DNA from: DAOPKN01 sp035391225
GTDB lineage: Bacteria > Thermotogota > Thermotogae > MWEM01
Length of the DNA stretch: 44,862 nt
Assembly (NCBI GenBank): GCA_035391225.1
Contig: DAOPKN010000015.1
Coordinates: forward strand, 1-44,862
Reading direction: 5' to 3'
The notes below the pieces were generated by a model, which saw only the letters and a program-made list of their open reading frames with translations, had not been told where the DNA came from and did no database searches. The position numbers and the translations under genes were made by a program. The stretch's first letter is position 1. The number at the start of each line of letters is the position of its first letter. Positions 16,869 through 30,862 of the stretch are shown here, piece by piece.

Positions 16869-18248
16869 TCAAGAATTTTGGGTGAAAAAGCGGAGAGCCT
16901 CGGATAGGAGGGAAAACTCGAAAACCCGCAACGTGGGTGCCTTGGACAGTCGTTTCTTCGTCCCGGCGGGTACGAAGGCTTGCTGGAACCCCAGGCGCTG
17001 CAGTTCCATGATCCGCTTCTCGGGGTAGGATACGGGCCGAATCTTACCATCCAATCCCACTTCCCCGAAAAACGCCGACAGGTGCGGAGCGGGAATATCG
17101 GTGAAAGAAGAGAAAAGCGAAACCGCAAGCGGGAATTCCACACCCGGGTCTTTCACCTTCAACCCCCCCAATAGGTTGAGGTACATGTCATGGCCATCCA
17201 CGGGGAAACCCAAGCGCTTGGTCAGCACCGCGGAAATCAAGGCAAGCCGTTCCGGATCGATTCCCTTGCTCAGCCGCCGGGGCGTGGAATACTCGGTCTT
17301 GACCACCAATCCCTGTACCTCCACCACCAGCGGTGTACTACCTTCCAGCACGACACCCAGGGCATTCCCGGAAAGACCGCTTTCCCGGTCGTAGAAGCGC
17401 TCGGAAGGATCATCCACCTGTGCCAATCCCTGCTCGGCCATCTCGAAGATGCCGATCTCGTTGGTGGGCCCAAAGCGGTTCTTCATGCCACGCAAGATGC
17501 GCAAATCCGTGTCCCGTTCCCCTTCGAAGTACAACACCACGTCCACCAGGTGTTCGATCAACTTGGGTCCAGCTATCAAGCCACTTTTTGTGACATGTGC
17601 CACAATCATCACCGGAACCTGCGTTTGCTTGGCAAACGCAACCAGCTCGGAGGCGCATTCCCGTATCTGCACCGCCCCGCCCGGCAGCGAACTCACCCGG
17701 GAGGTTTGCATGGTTTGGATGGAATCTACCACCAGAAGTGCCTTCCCGGAGCCAATTTCCTCGGCGTGGTGATTTGTGAGCAAAGAAAGGGCTTCGTCGA
17801 GGTACCCGGAGGTCAACACCTTGAACGTCCCCACGTTTTCCTGTCGGAGTCGTTGCACACGTAGCCGAATCTGCGCAGGCGATTCCTCGCCGCTAAAGTA
17901 GAACGAGTAGGGATACCCTGTGCACACCTGCGTCAACAGGGTGCTTTTTCCCACCCCGGGGTCTCCTCCAAGAAGAACCACCGAGCCCGGTACGATTCCA
18001 CCACCCAGCACCCGGTCCAGCTGGGAGAAAACACTGGCAAAACGCAGGGTGCTCTGCTCGGGCACTTGCGCGATGTCCACGAAGCCTTCCGTACTGATTT
18101 GCTTGTGCTCCTGGCGCGTTCGCGAAGTTTTCTTCTCGATTTCGCGCGCGCTGTTCCACTCGTGGCACGCAGGGCATTGTCCAAACCACTTGGGGGACTC
18201 GTGCCCGCACACCTCGCACACGAAAACAGTCTTGCTTTTCTGGCTCAT
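16869..18248 (-). CDS. radA: DNA repair protein RadA (Sms)
   Basis: A 459-residue RecA-related ATPase that processes recombination intermediates and promotes branch migration. It has an N-terminal four-cysteine zinc finger (C11, C14, C25, C28), Walker A GGDPGVGKST near 93-102, the RadA-specific KNRFG motif, and a C-terminal Lon-protease-like domain that lacks protease activity in this family. ATG 18248 overlaps the clpC stop in the sequence ATGA. The clpC-radA order is also found in Firmicutes and Thermotogota. Confidence 0.97.
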   Translation of the reverse strand: MSQKSKTVFVCEVCGHESPKWFGQCPACHEWNSAREIEKKTSRTRQEHKQISTEGFVDIAQVPEQSTLRFASVFSQLDRVLGGGIVPGSVVLLGGDPGVGKSTLLTQVCTGYPYSFYFSGEESPAQIRLRVQRLRQENVGTFKVLTSGYLDEALSLLTNHHAEEIGSGKALLVVDSIQTMQTSRVSSLPGGAVQIRECASELVAFAKQTQVPVMIVAHVTKSGLIAGPKLIEHLVDVVLYFEGERDTDLRILRGMKNRFGPTNEIGIFEMAEQGLAQVDDPSERFYDRESGLSGNALGVVLEGSTPLVVEVQGLVVKTEYSTPRRLSKGIDPERLALISAVLTKRLGFPVDGHDMYLNLLGGLKVKDPGVEFPLAVSLFSSFTDIPAPHLSAFFGEVGLDGKIRPVSYPEKRIMELQRLGFQQAFVPAGTKKRLSKAPTLRVFEFSLLSEALRFFTQNS

Positions 18249-20728
18249 TCCGAAGCACTCAACACCAGTTCGTCGCGGGGATCCTTCGCGCTCTTCTTGC
18301 GGAACACGATAGCACCCCGGGACATGGCAATCACGATGGTTTCTCCCGGGGAGAAAGTCTTTTTCAAGATCTCCTCGGCAAGCGGATCCTCGATATGCTT
18401 TTGGATGGCCCGCTTGAGGGGCCGTGCTCCGTACACCGGATCAAAGCCTTCTTGCATCAGGAACTGCCGTGCGGTGGATTTCAACTCCAGTTTCAACCCT
18501 TTTTCGAGCAAACGCACCTCCAGACGCGAAAGCAGGATATCGATGATGGAACTGATATGCTCTTCCTCCAACTGGTGGAACACGATGGTTCCGTCCAAAC
18601 GGTTCAAGAACTCGGGGCGGAAGACTTTCTTGACCTCGCCGGTCACGGTATTTTTCATCTCCTGGTACTTGCTTTCGTGGTCATTCGCCACCCCAAATCC
18701 CAGCACGTGCTTGGACTTGTTGATGATCTCGCCGCCGATGTTACTCGTCATGATCAGCACGGCATTGCGAAAATCCACGATGCGCCCCTGCGAATCGGTG
18801 AGGCGCCCTTCGTCCATGATTTGCAGCAAGATATTGTACACATCCGGATCGGCCTTCTCGATTTCGTCCATCAACACCACCGAGTATGGCTTTCGCCGTA
18901 CGGATTCGGTGAGCGAACCGCCTTCCTCGTACCCCACGTATCCCGGGGGAGCGCCAATCATGCGCGAAACCGCGAAGCGCTCCATGTATTCGGACATATC
19001 GAAACGAAGCAAGGCCCGTTCATCCCCGAACAGAAACTGGGCCAGCGTTTTCGCCAGTTCGGTTTTCCCCACTCCCGTTGGTCCCAGGAACAAGAAAGAG
19101 CCAACTGGCCGTAGTGGGTCTTTCAAACCGGAACGCGCCCGTCGGATGGATTTGGCCACGGTGGAAATGGCCTCGTCCTGGCCCACCACCCGCTGGTGCA
19201 ACGCGTCTTCCAAGTGCAACAGTTTCTGTTGTTCGTCTGATTCGATGCGTGCCAGGGGGATCCCGGTCCAGCTGGACACCACTTGCGCAACGTCTTCCAT
19301 CTCCACGATCTCGATTTCCGAGACGGCCTTGGCTTTCCACTCCTGGTACAGGCGATTGAACTCCATGATTTTTTCGCGTTCCTCGGCTTGTAGGTCCTTC
19401 ACTTGCTCGAAATCCCGGCGTTCGTTCGCTTTTTCCAGTGCAAGCTTCAACTCGCGGGTTTCCAGTTCCATCTCCTTGAGTTCGGGGGGAAGTGTGAGTT
19501 TCTTCAAGTGTTTCTTGGCACCCGCTTCATCGATTACGTCGATGGCCATGTCGGGCAGGAAATGGTCAGAGATATACGTGCGCGACAATTTCACGGACTC
19601 TTTCAACGCCTCGTCGGTGTACTGCACCTGGTGATGGGCCTCGTACTTGGGTTTCAGCCCCTCCAGGATTTGCACGGTCTGGTCCACCGTGGGTTCCATC
19701 ACGTAAATTTTCTGGAAACGCCGTTCCAGCGCGGCGTCTTTCTCGATGTACTTGCGGTACTCGTCGGGGGTGGTGGCTCCGATACAGTGCAAGGAGCCTC
19801 GGGAAAGGGCTGGCTTGAGAATATTGGCGGCATCCACCGCACCTTCGGCGGCACCGGCCCCCACGATGGTATGGATTTCATCGATGAACAGGATGATACT
19901 GGAATCCTGGGAAATCACCGACAAAACCTTCTTGATACGCTTCTCGAATTCCCCGCGGTACTTGGTTCCGGCTACCAGGGAAGCGATGTCCAGCGAAAAG
20001 ATGGTCTTGTTGCGCAAGAATTCCGGAACGCTCTCGTTCACGATTCTTTGGGCAAGGCCTTCCACGATGGCGGTTTTCCCAACTCCCGGATCGCCGATGA
20101 GCACGGGGTTATTTTTCTTTCGCCGGGCCAGCACCTGCATCACGCGTTGGATTTCTTCTTCCCGGCCAATCACCGGATCCAACTCTTGGTTCTCGGCCAA
20201 ATCGTTCAGGTTCTCGCCGAATTCCTCGAGCTGCTTGATAACCACGGGGCTCTTCCCTTTTTTCTGGGGGCTGGAGGGTGAAATGTGCACGTTCATCTTG
20301 GCCAGCAACTCGTTGACGAAGTCCTGTGTTTCCAGGCCCAGGTTGTTCAACGCGAGCACGGCGTTGTTATCTCCGCTGCGCAAGATGGCAAGGAAAATAT
20401 GTTCCACCCCGATATTCGGTTGGCCAAACACCTTGGCCTCCTCGTACCCCATTTCCAGTATCTCCCGGAATTTTTCCGATATCTGCGGCGAAAGAGACAT
20501 GGAAGAGCGTGCTCCCTTGCCCACCAGGCGAATAACCTCGTTCCGCGCGGAAGGATAATCGATACGGAACTCGTGCACGAGCAACCCGAAAACGGGGTTG
20601 TACACGTCCTTCAAAACGGAAAGAAGAAAATGCTCTGGTTCGATTTTCATGTGCCCCAGAGATTCCGCTTCTTTCTGGGACATCAGGAACAATTCCGAGG
20701 CTTTGTTCGTAAATTTATCGAAAAACAT
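18245..20728 (-). CDS. clpC: ClpC-type AAA+ unfoldase
   Basis: An 827-residue Hsp100 ATPase that unfolds substrates and feeds them to ClpP. It has an N-terminal Clp repeat domain (1-145), AAA-1 with GDPGVGKT near 205, a middle domain with a UVR-like stretch (ANERRDFEQVKDLQ) typical of ClpC rather than ClpA, and AAA-2 with GPTGVGKTE. Between the AAA-2 Walker B and the sensor region there is an LGF tripeptide (VLGFGV), the ClpP-docking type of loop. ATG 20728 is chosen since GAGGTG lies six bases upstream; two start-like codons further up overlap that site. There are no ctsR, mcsA or mcsB genes upstream, so the Firmicutes-type regulators are absent here. First gene of the clpC-radA-osmC-nfo-rqcH operon. 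Confidence 0.96.
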   Translation of the reverse strand: MFFDKFTNKASELFLMSQKEAESLGHMKIEPEHFLLSVLKDVYNPVFGLLVHEFRIDYPSARNEVIRLVGKGARSSMSLSPQISEKFREILEMGYEEAKVFGQPNIGVEHIFLAILRSGDNNAVLALNNLGLETQDFVNELLAKMNVHISPSSPQKKGKSPVVIKQLEEFGENLNDLAENQELDPVIGREEEIQRVMQVLARRKKNNPVLIGDPGVGKTAIVEGLAQRIVNESVPEFLRNKTIFSLDIASLVAGTKYRGEFEKRIKKVLSVISQDSSIILFIDEIHTIVGAGAAEGAVDAANILKPALSRGSLHCIGATTPDEYRKYIEKDAALERRFQKIYVMEPTVDQTVQILEGLKPKYEAHHQVQYTDEALKESVKLSRTYISDHFLPDMAIDVIDEAGAKKHLKKLTLPPELKEMELETRELKLALEKANERRDFEQVKDLQAEEREKIMEFNRLYQEWKAKAVSEIEIVEMEDVAQVVSSWTGIPLARIESDEQQKLLHLEDALHQRVVGQDEAISTVAKSIRRARSGLKDPLRPVGSFLFLGPTGVGKTELAKTLAQFLFGDERALLRFDMSEYMERFAVSRMIGAPPGYVGYEEGGSLTESVRRKPYSVVLMDEIEKADPDVYNILLQIMDEGRLTDSQGRIVDFRNAVLIMTSNIGGEIINKSKHVLGFGVANDHESKYQEMKNTVTGEVKKVFRPEFLNRLDGTIVFHQLEEEHISSIIDILLSRLEVRLLEKGLKLELKSTARQFLMQEGFDPVYGARPLKRAIQKHIEDPLAEEILKKTFSPGETIVIAMSRGAIVFRKKSAKDPRDELVLSASE

Positions 20729-20760
20729 TGGCATCACCTCGATTTTGGTGGATCACAGAA

Positions 20761-20769
20761 ATTATACCA
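20761..20769 (-). promoter_or_regulatory. Extended -10 promoter of the clpC operon
   Basis: On the minus strand TGGTATAAT runs from 20769 to 20761, a perfect TATAAT with an extended TG. No TTGACA-like -35 and no recognisable CtsR or HrcA operator are seen. It lies between the lipoprotein gene stop and the clpC start. Confidence 0.65.
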
Positions 20770-20809
20770 TAGTCACACCAATAGACTCGGAATCGCCCCT
20801 GAAAATTCC

Positions 20810-21694
20810 CTACTTGCCTCGCTGGTCCAAGATGATAGAGCCGTTGGAAGTATCGATCCGGAAGTCCATTCCGGGAGAAGAAAAGGCCAGCAAAAACGCG
20901 TTGTCTTCCATTTTTACCGGGCTCCCAGCCGATCCCAGCAGCGAGACTTTCCCGTTGGAAGTTTTCCCTTCCACCGTGCCACCCATGTCGTGGGGAAGTT
21001 TTACACGGACGGAATTGTTTGAGGTATCCAGCAAAACGTATCCGTTCTGGGAGGGGGCGGGAACCAGATCCGCATCGATGATCCCGTTGGATGTCTTGAA
21101 GTTGTGTGATCCCTGCTGCAGCGTCAATTGGTGCAAGAACAAGCCGCCGTTGGAGGTTTTTACCTCGAACACCCCCGTGCAGTTTTCCAACTGAATCGGT
21201 CCGTTGGAAGCCTTGAGATCCATGAAACCCTCGAAATCCTTGGCATGTATTGCCCCGTTGGATGTTTTGACCTGCAGCGAATCAAAGCTTGCCCGGGGAA
21301 GGAAAAGTTGAAAGGATGCTCCCAAGCTGGAGAACGGACGATCCTCCAGGTATTCGGGGTAGGAAAGGGAAATTTCCAGCGAGTCTGCAAACTCCCTTGC
21401 GGAAAAATCCACCCGATCCAGCTCCTCTGCAACCCGGGAAAGGGAAACGTTTCCACGTACGTACACACTTCCCACCAATCGAATACTGTCCCCCTCCGTG
21501 GGGAAGACTTCCACACTGCCATTCCGCGAAACCACCGTAAGGTTCTTGGCTGTACCGGGGGAAAATGCAAGGTCAATTCTTTTTTCCACCCGGTTTCCAG
21601 CCAACCCGAAGAATCCTTCCTTGCAAGAACTCAGAAAAGCCATTGCCAGCAAGACCAACAAGGGGAGTGCCACCCATTTGCCAATCGTTTTCAT
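20810..21694 (-). CDS. DUF4097-type lipoprotein with repeated TSNG turns
   Basis: A 294-residue predicted lipoprotein. Its signal peptide ends in a lipobox, LSSC with Cys24, so it should be anchored to the outer face of the membrane. The body has about eight evenly spaced copies of a T/V-S-N/R-N-G-type turn (TSNGAI, ASNGPI, TSNGGL, TSNGII, TSNNSV, TSNGKV, TSNGSI), the pattern of DUF4097/DUF2807 beta-helix or beta-solenoid proteins. In many bacteria these genes sit with PadR or anti-sigma regulators; none is adjacent here. ATG 21694 has GAGGTG six bases upstream. It has its own consensus promoter and a candidate operator. Biochemical function is unknown. Confidence 0.8.
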   Translation of the reverse strand: MKTIGKWVALPLLVLLAMAFLSSCKEGFFGLAGNRVEKRIDLAFSPGTAKNLTVVSRNGSVEVFPTEGDSIRLVGSVYVRGNVSLSRVAEELDRVDFSAREFADSLEISLSYPEYLEDRPFSSLGASFQLFLPRASFDSLQVKTSNGAIHAKDFEGFMDLKASNGPIQLENCTGVFEVKTSNGGLFLHQLTLQQGSHNFKTSNGIIDADLVPAPSQNGYVLLDTSNNSVRVKLPHDMGGTVEGKTSNGKVSLLGSAGSPVKMEDNAFLLAFSSPGMDFRIDTSNGSIILDQRGK

Positions 21695-21725
21695 TTCCCT
21701 CACCTCGAAAAAAAAGATTTGTTTC

Positions 21726-21753
21726 TTAGTGTACTAATCAATTATAACACTAA
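21726..21753. promoter_or_regulatory. 7-bp inverted repeat overlapping the lipoprotein promoter (candidate operator)
   Basis: TTAGTGT at 21726-21732 is repeated in inverted form as ACACTAA at 21747-21753, 14 bases apart and flanking the -10 hexamer. Its position over the promoter is typical of a repressor operator. From memory it resembles, with one base different spacing, the AGTGTA-N13-TACACT type site of GntR/YtrA regulators; this likeness is weak. Confidence 0.5.
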
Positions 21754-21769
21754 ATAATTCCAATGTCAA
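21741..21769 (-). promoter_or_regulatory. Consensus sigma-70-type promoter of the DUF4097 lipoprotein gene
   Basis: On the minus strand TTGACA (21769-21764), a 17-base spacer and TATAAT (21746-21741) match the housekeeping consensus exactly, and TG precedes the -10 as well. It is the strongest-looking promoter in the window. Confidence 0.85.
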
Positions 21770-21774
21770 GCCCA

Positions 21775-21797
21775 TTCTCCGGAGAAACTGGTACAAT
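21775..21797 (+). promoter_or_regulatory. 12-bp palindrome and extended -10 upstream of the toroid-like gene
   Basis: TTCTCCGGAGAA at 21775-21786 is a perfect palindrome. It is followed by TGGTACAAT at 21789-21797, an extended -10 with one mismatch to TATAAT, about 40 bases before the start at 21837. The palindrome could be an operator over this promoter; that is inference. Confidence 0.45.
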
Positions 21798-21836
21798 TCC
21801 TTGGGGGGGAAATCTTGGAAAAAGGTGGAGAGAAAC

Positions 21837-22775
21837 GTGAAAAAGAGGTTGTCGAAGAAGGCTTTTGAGAGGGCGGTATCATGGATCATGGAAAAGGGTA
21901 GGAAGTTGGAGAAAAGCTGGGTGAAATCCCTCTTTTTTGGAACATCACCAGGATCGGTGCTCCAGGAGATCCAGGCTTTCCAAAACCCCGATGGCGGGTT
22001 TGGAAAGGCTCTGGAAAGTGACCTGCGTTTTCCGGGATCATCCGCCATTGCGACCTCCGTGGCCCTGGAGAACATCCATGGTTTGCTGCAAATGGTGAAA
22101 ACGGACAAGGAACGGAACCAGGGAATGCAACTGGTGAAAGGTGCACTGGGATTCTTGGAAACAGATTTTTCTCCTGCTCGTCAAGGGTGGTTTGCGACCC
22201 CGGCGGCTTCCAACGGTTTTCCGCATACTCCTTGGTGGCACGTCGAACCCGGGAAAGGCTGTGCCATCGACGAGCACTGGGGGAATCCTTCCGCGGAGTT
22301 AACCGGGTATTGCTTGCTGTTCCGGCAGAACCTTTCCCGCCTGAACGTGGACGCACTCTCTGCCACTTGCATGGAGCACTTTTCGGAAGTGGACAGTTTT
22401 TCCTCTTTCCACGAACTTTTCTGCTACGCCCGGTTGTACCGGTTGGCTCCTTCCCTCTTTTGCCGGGAAATGGAAGAGCGTTTGTTCTCGCACATCCAAG
22501 CCGCGGTCGAACCGGATTTCACCGTTTGGCAAACGGAGTATGTTGCCCGCCCCCTGGATTTCGTGGATTCTCCCCACGAGACCCTTGGCATTTTCGAGGA
22601 GTGGATCGATCAGAACCTGGATACCTGGGTAGAGGAACTGGAAAGTCTGGGGAAACTCTTGCCCCATTGGCCCCAATCCTTCTATTCCGAAGAAATGGCC
22701 CCCGCCTGGGACGAATGGACCGGTGTATGCACACTGAAAGCATTGAAAGTGCTGAAGAATTTCGGCAGATTGTAA
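21837..22775 (+). CDS. Conserved-looking orphan, possible alpha/alpha-toroid (prenyltransferase-like) fold
   Basis: A 312-residue soluble protein I cannot name. GTG 21837 is preferred because GGTGGAG lies six bases upstream; an earlier TTG at 21801 in the same frame has no site. The segment QNPDGGFG at 49-56 and the following helix-rich stretch (SSAIATSVALENIHGL) resemble the QxxDGGFG turns of squalene-cyclase and prenyltransferase repeats, and helices continue through the protein with many Trp and His residues (TPWWHVEPG, WQTEYVARP). There are no membrane segments or signal peptide. It is divergent from the DUF4097 lipoprotein and shares its short regulatory region. Whether it is an enzyme is unknown. 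Confidence 0.65.
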   Translation: MKKRLSKKAFERAVSWIMEKGRKLEKSWVKSLFFGTSPGSVLQEIQAFQNPDGGFGKALESDLRFPGSSAIATSVALENIHGLLQMVKTDKERNQGMQLVKGALGFLETDFSPARQGWFATPAASNGFPHTPWWHVEPGKGCAIDEHWGNPSAELTGYCLLFRQNLSRLNVDALSATCMEHFSEVDSFSSFHELFCYARLYRLAPSLFCREMEERLFSHIQAAVEPDFTVWQTEYVARPLDFVDSPHETLGIFEEWIDQNLDTWVEELESLGKLLPHWPQSFYSEEMAPAWDEWTGVCTLKALKVLKNFGRL

Positions 22776-22805
22776 ACGCGCGCTCTTCTTTTCTCTCCCT
22801 TAATT

Positions 22806-22814
22806 TGTTATACT
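22806..22814 (+). promoter_or_regulatory. Extended -10 promoter of the CheB-CheR/kinase operon
   Basis: TGTTATACT at 22806-22814 is an extended -10 with one mismatch to the consensus, 62 bases before the GTG start. The -35 region is T/C rich without a recognisable hexamer. Confidence 0.55.
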
Positions 22815-22876
22815 ATTATCAAAATCCTCCGAAGAAATGGGAAGGGTCTTCCCTTTGCCGAAAGGAAGTGTGTGCC

Positions 22877-25800
22877 GTGTCAGAAATAGAGAGACCGCCG
22901 GAAAACAGGATTCCCGATCAAACCTCTCAAGTCCAAGTGGTGGGCGTGGGGGCTTCTGCGGGAGGGTTGGAAGCGCTCCAGGCCTTTTTCCAGAACATGC
23001 CCGAAAAAACCGGATTGGCGTTCGTGGTAATCCAGCACCTCTCGCCGGATTACAAGAGCCTCATGGACGAACTCCTTGCACGCCACACCTCGATTCCCAT
23101 CTTGATCGCCCAGGATGGCATGGACATCCAAGCCGACCACATCTACCTCCTTCCCCCACGCAAGAACATCTCCATCTTCCACAGCCGGCTGTACCTCGCG
23201 GACCAAGGCCCACACAAGGGGTTGAACCTTCCCGTGGATATCTTCTTCCGTTCCCTGGCACTGGACAAGGGAAAAGACTCCATCGGTATCGTGCTCTCGG
23301 GTACAGGGAGTGATGGAACCCTGGGTACCCGTGCCATCAAGGAGGCGGGGGGGCTGATCATGGTGCAGGATGAGCAAAGCGCCAAGTTCGACGGCATGCC
23401 CCGCAATTCCATCGCAACGGGGTTGGTTGATTTCATCCTGCCCCCTGAAAAGATGGCAGGAGCACTCATGGACTACATCCAACATCCCTTGGTCAAAAAA
23501 GCCTCCGAGAGCGATTCCGTTCCCCCCGACAACCTGGACACCCTCACCAAGGTCTTAATGGTGCTACGGGAACACAGTGGGGTGGATTTTTCCTACTACA
23601 AGGAAAACACCATCTTACGGAGGCTGGAGCGGCGCATTGGGATCAACCGCTTCCAAGACCTGGAGGAATACCTCGAGTACCTCACCGAATCCGAGCGGGA
23701 AAAGAACATCCTGCACCGCGAATTCTTGATAGGTGTCACTCGGTTTTTCCGCGATCGCACGGCTTTTGAACAATTGCAAGAAAAGGTCCTTCCCCATATC
23801 TTGAAGAAAAGCAACGTTCGCATCTGGTGCGCTGGTTGTTCCACTGGGGAGGAGGCGTACACCCTGGCGATCTTGCTGGACGAGGCTGCCCAAAAGTACA
23901 ACCCTTCTTGCCAGGTCAAAATTTTCGCCACGGACATCGACCGTGATTCCGTGGAAGTGGCAGGAAAAGGCTTCTACCCGGACAGCGTTTTGGCGGACGT
24001 CGATCCCGCCTACCTTGCCCGGTACTTCGAACGAAGGGACTCCGGTTACCTGGTCAACGAGCGCATCCGAAAGATGATCGTGTTCGCCACCCACAACTTG
24101 TTGAAAGATTCCCCCTTTTCCCGGCTCGATCTGTTGGTGTGTCGGAACTTGTTCATCTACCTCAAGCCCGATGTCCAGAAACGATTGTTATCCATGTTCT
24201 ACTACAGCTTGAGTCCCGAAGGCTTCCTGATGATGGGGGGCAGCGAAACCATAGGCGACATGGAGGATGCCTTCGAGTGCCTGGATTCCCGCTGGAAACT
24301 GTACCAATACAAGCCGGGCTACAAGATGGAACACATCCAAAACTTCCCCTTGATTCCCCAGTTCCAACGGGAAACCGAGTTGCCTCCCTGGTTGCAAAAT
24401 GGAGGAACGGAATCGGTGCGCAACGCGCGCATGCTCAACCTGGTGCTGGAAGAGTTCGTCCCCCCCTCGGTGATCGTGGACGAAACCGACAAAATCCTGC
24501 ACGTGATCGGGGACGTGTCCCCTTTCCTGCGCATCCAGCCGGGGAATTTTTCCGGGAACCTTTTCAGCACCCTCCCCCGGGAAACGGGGTTGTTCGTGAG
24601 CACGCTGCTGCGCAAGCTCAAAAATGCCAAAAATGGAAACACCATGGAGCGAATGGCCTCCATCCCGGGGTTCGAGGGAAAATTGATCACGCTGGAAGGA
24701 CGGGTTTTCGGAGACGATCGCCTCTCCCGGGGTTCCCCCAGGCAGTTCTACGTGTTGAGCTTCTTCCCCGCGGATAAGAAAAAACAGTACCAGCAGGAAG
24801 AAGCCCTTCCCGAAAAAATGGACATCAAGGGGCACATGTTCGACCGCGTGGACGAGCTGGAGAAAGAACTACAATTCACCCGCGAAAACCTCCAAGCCAC
24901 CGTGGAGGAACTGGAGACCTCCAACGAGGAGTTGCAGTCCTCCAACGAGGAGCTCATCGCTTCCAACGAGGAGCTGCAAAGCACCAACGAGGAACTGCAA
25001 TCGGTGAACGAGGAACTGTACACCGTGAACTCCGAGTACCAGTCCAAGATCGAGGAACTCATCCGGTTGAACAACGACATCAACAACCTTCTCAAGAATA
25101 CCGAGGTGGGTGCATTGTACCTCGATCGCAAGCTTTGCATCCGCAAGATCACGCCCGTTGTTTCCGAAATCACCAACATCCTGGAAAGTGACATCGGCCG
25201 ACCACTCGCGCACATCTCCATCCCCCATGTGGGCGACAAGCTGCACAAGGATATCGATAAGGTGGTGGAAACCCTGGGAACGCTGGACAGCGAAATCGTC
25301 CTGGAGGATGGAAGAACCTTCCTCTGCCGGATTCGCCCCTACCGAACCGATTACAACGCGGTGGACGGCATCCTGATCACTTTCGTGGACATCAGCGGGT
25401 TGAAAAACGAGTACCAGCGCGCGAACCAAGCCACCTATCGGTTGGAAAGGGCGTTGCAAACCGGCAAGATGGCATGGTGGGAATGGGATATTCCATCGGG
25501 AACGGTGACCTTCGACGACCGAAAAGCCACGATGCTGGGCTACACCCCCGAGGAATTCCCTTCGGACGTGTACGAGGTATGTAACCTGATTCACCCGGAT
25601 GATTACGACCAGACCATGAAAAAAATGAAGGATTTTCTCGAGGGAAAGGCTGACAGCTGGAACCAGGGTTACCGGATTCGCCGAAAGGACGGAAAGTACT
25701 CCTGGTTCTTCGACCGGGGCACCATTTCCCGGCGCAGCGAAGACGGCAAGCCCTTGGAACTCGTGGGGACCGTCATCGAGGTGAACGAACTCAAGCAAAT

Positions 25801-26222
25801 GGAAGACAAGCTCTTGTCCACCAGGGATCTCCTGGAAAAAGTGCTGGAAAACAGCCCCATTGCCAAGGTGATGGTGAATGCCCAGGGGAAGATCACGTAC
25901 GCGAACCAGAAAGCGGAAGAGTTGTTTGGCGTACCCCGGGAACAAATCCTGCAACGCTCTTTCGATTCCTCCGAATGGGAGATCCTATCCCCGGAAGGCA
26001 AACCCATACCCAGCGAAGAGCTGCCTTTTTCCCGCATCAAGGAAAGCCGCAAACCCCTGAAGAATTTCCAACACTACGTGGTTTTCCCCCCGGCGTCTAC
26101 GACGGAACAAGAGTCCCGCGTGTTGCTCCAGATCAATGGCACCCCCGTTCTGAATCGGGGGGAAGAGGGAAAAAGCAATGGAGAAATCGAAGGAGTGGTA
26201 TTTGCCATCGAGGTGGTGAACG

Positions 26223-26233
<11 letters not shown>
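22877..26233 (+). CDS. CheB-CheR-PAS fusion protein
   Basis: A 1118-residue chemotaxis-type fusion. Residues 18-200 are a CheB methylesterase domain with GASAGG (Ser27), His54 in IQHLS and Asp146 in GTGSDG, the catalytic triad. Residues about 220-480 are a CheR methyltransferase (RIWCAGCSTGEEAYT at about 314). A PAS-like segment follows at about 520. Residues about 654-738 form a strong coiled coil with five tandem SNEEL/TNEEL-type heptads. Three PAS domains end the protein; no histidine kinase is included. CheR and CheB normally add and remove methyl groups on chemoreceptors; there is no receiver domain here, so the PAS array probably sets the balance. GTG 22877 has AAAGGAAG upstream. The stop overlaps the start of the hybrid kinase by 11 bases, so the two act together. 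Confidence 0.93.
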
Positions 26234-30762
<4,529 letters not shown>

Positions 30763-30764
<2 letters not shown>

Positions 30765-30802
30765 GCTTTTTTCCTGGGTACGCCGCACCCCAGTGTGCTT
30801 CC
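30763..30802. repeat. Short intergenic repeat, copy 1 (degenerate hairpin)
   Basis: Begins within the stop codon of the hybrid kinase: AAGCTTTTTT, then CCTGGGTACGCCGCAC, then an imperfect hairpin. About 36 aligned bases match copy 2 at 32343-32380 with few differences. The stem is poor (GCAC pairing with GTGC), so this copy looks decayed. Confidence 0.7.
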
Positions 30803-30818
30803 TTTTCTTGTCTTTTTG

Positions 30819-30827
30819 TGCTACCAT
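30819..30827 (+). promoter_or_regulatory. Weak extended -10 upstream of the S41 peptidase-like gene
   Basis: TGCTACCAT at 30819-30827 has the extended TG but two mismatches in the hexamer; no -35 is seen. It lies 35 bases before the GTG start. Confidence 0.3.
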
Positions 30828-30862
30828 ACCCTCCAGAAAGAACACTCGAGGGGGGATGTTTC

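Noticed and set aside
18066..19634. A 522-codon open frame on the plus strand
   Set aside because: Antisense to clpC and the start of radA; Ser/Arg-rich mirror product with no domains.
21110..21300. Recurrent CCGTTGGA-like DNA words in the lipoprotein gene, which look like a direct-repeat or CRISPR-like array
   Set aside because: They encode the TSNG turns of the protein, spacing varies with the coding frame, and there are no conserved repeats with unique spacers of constant length.
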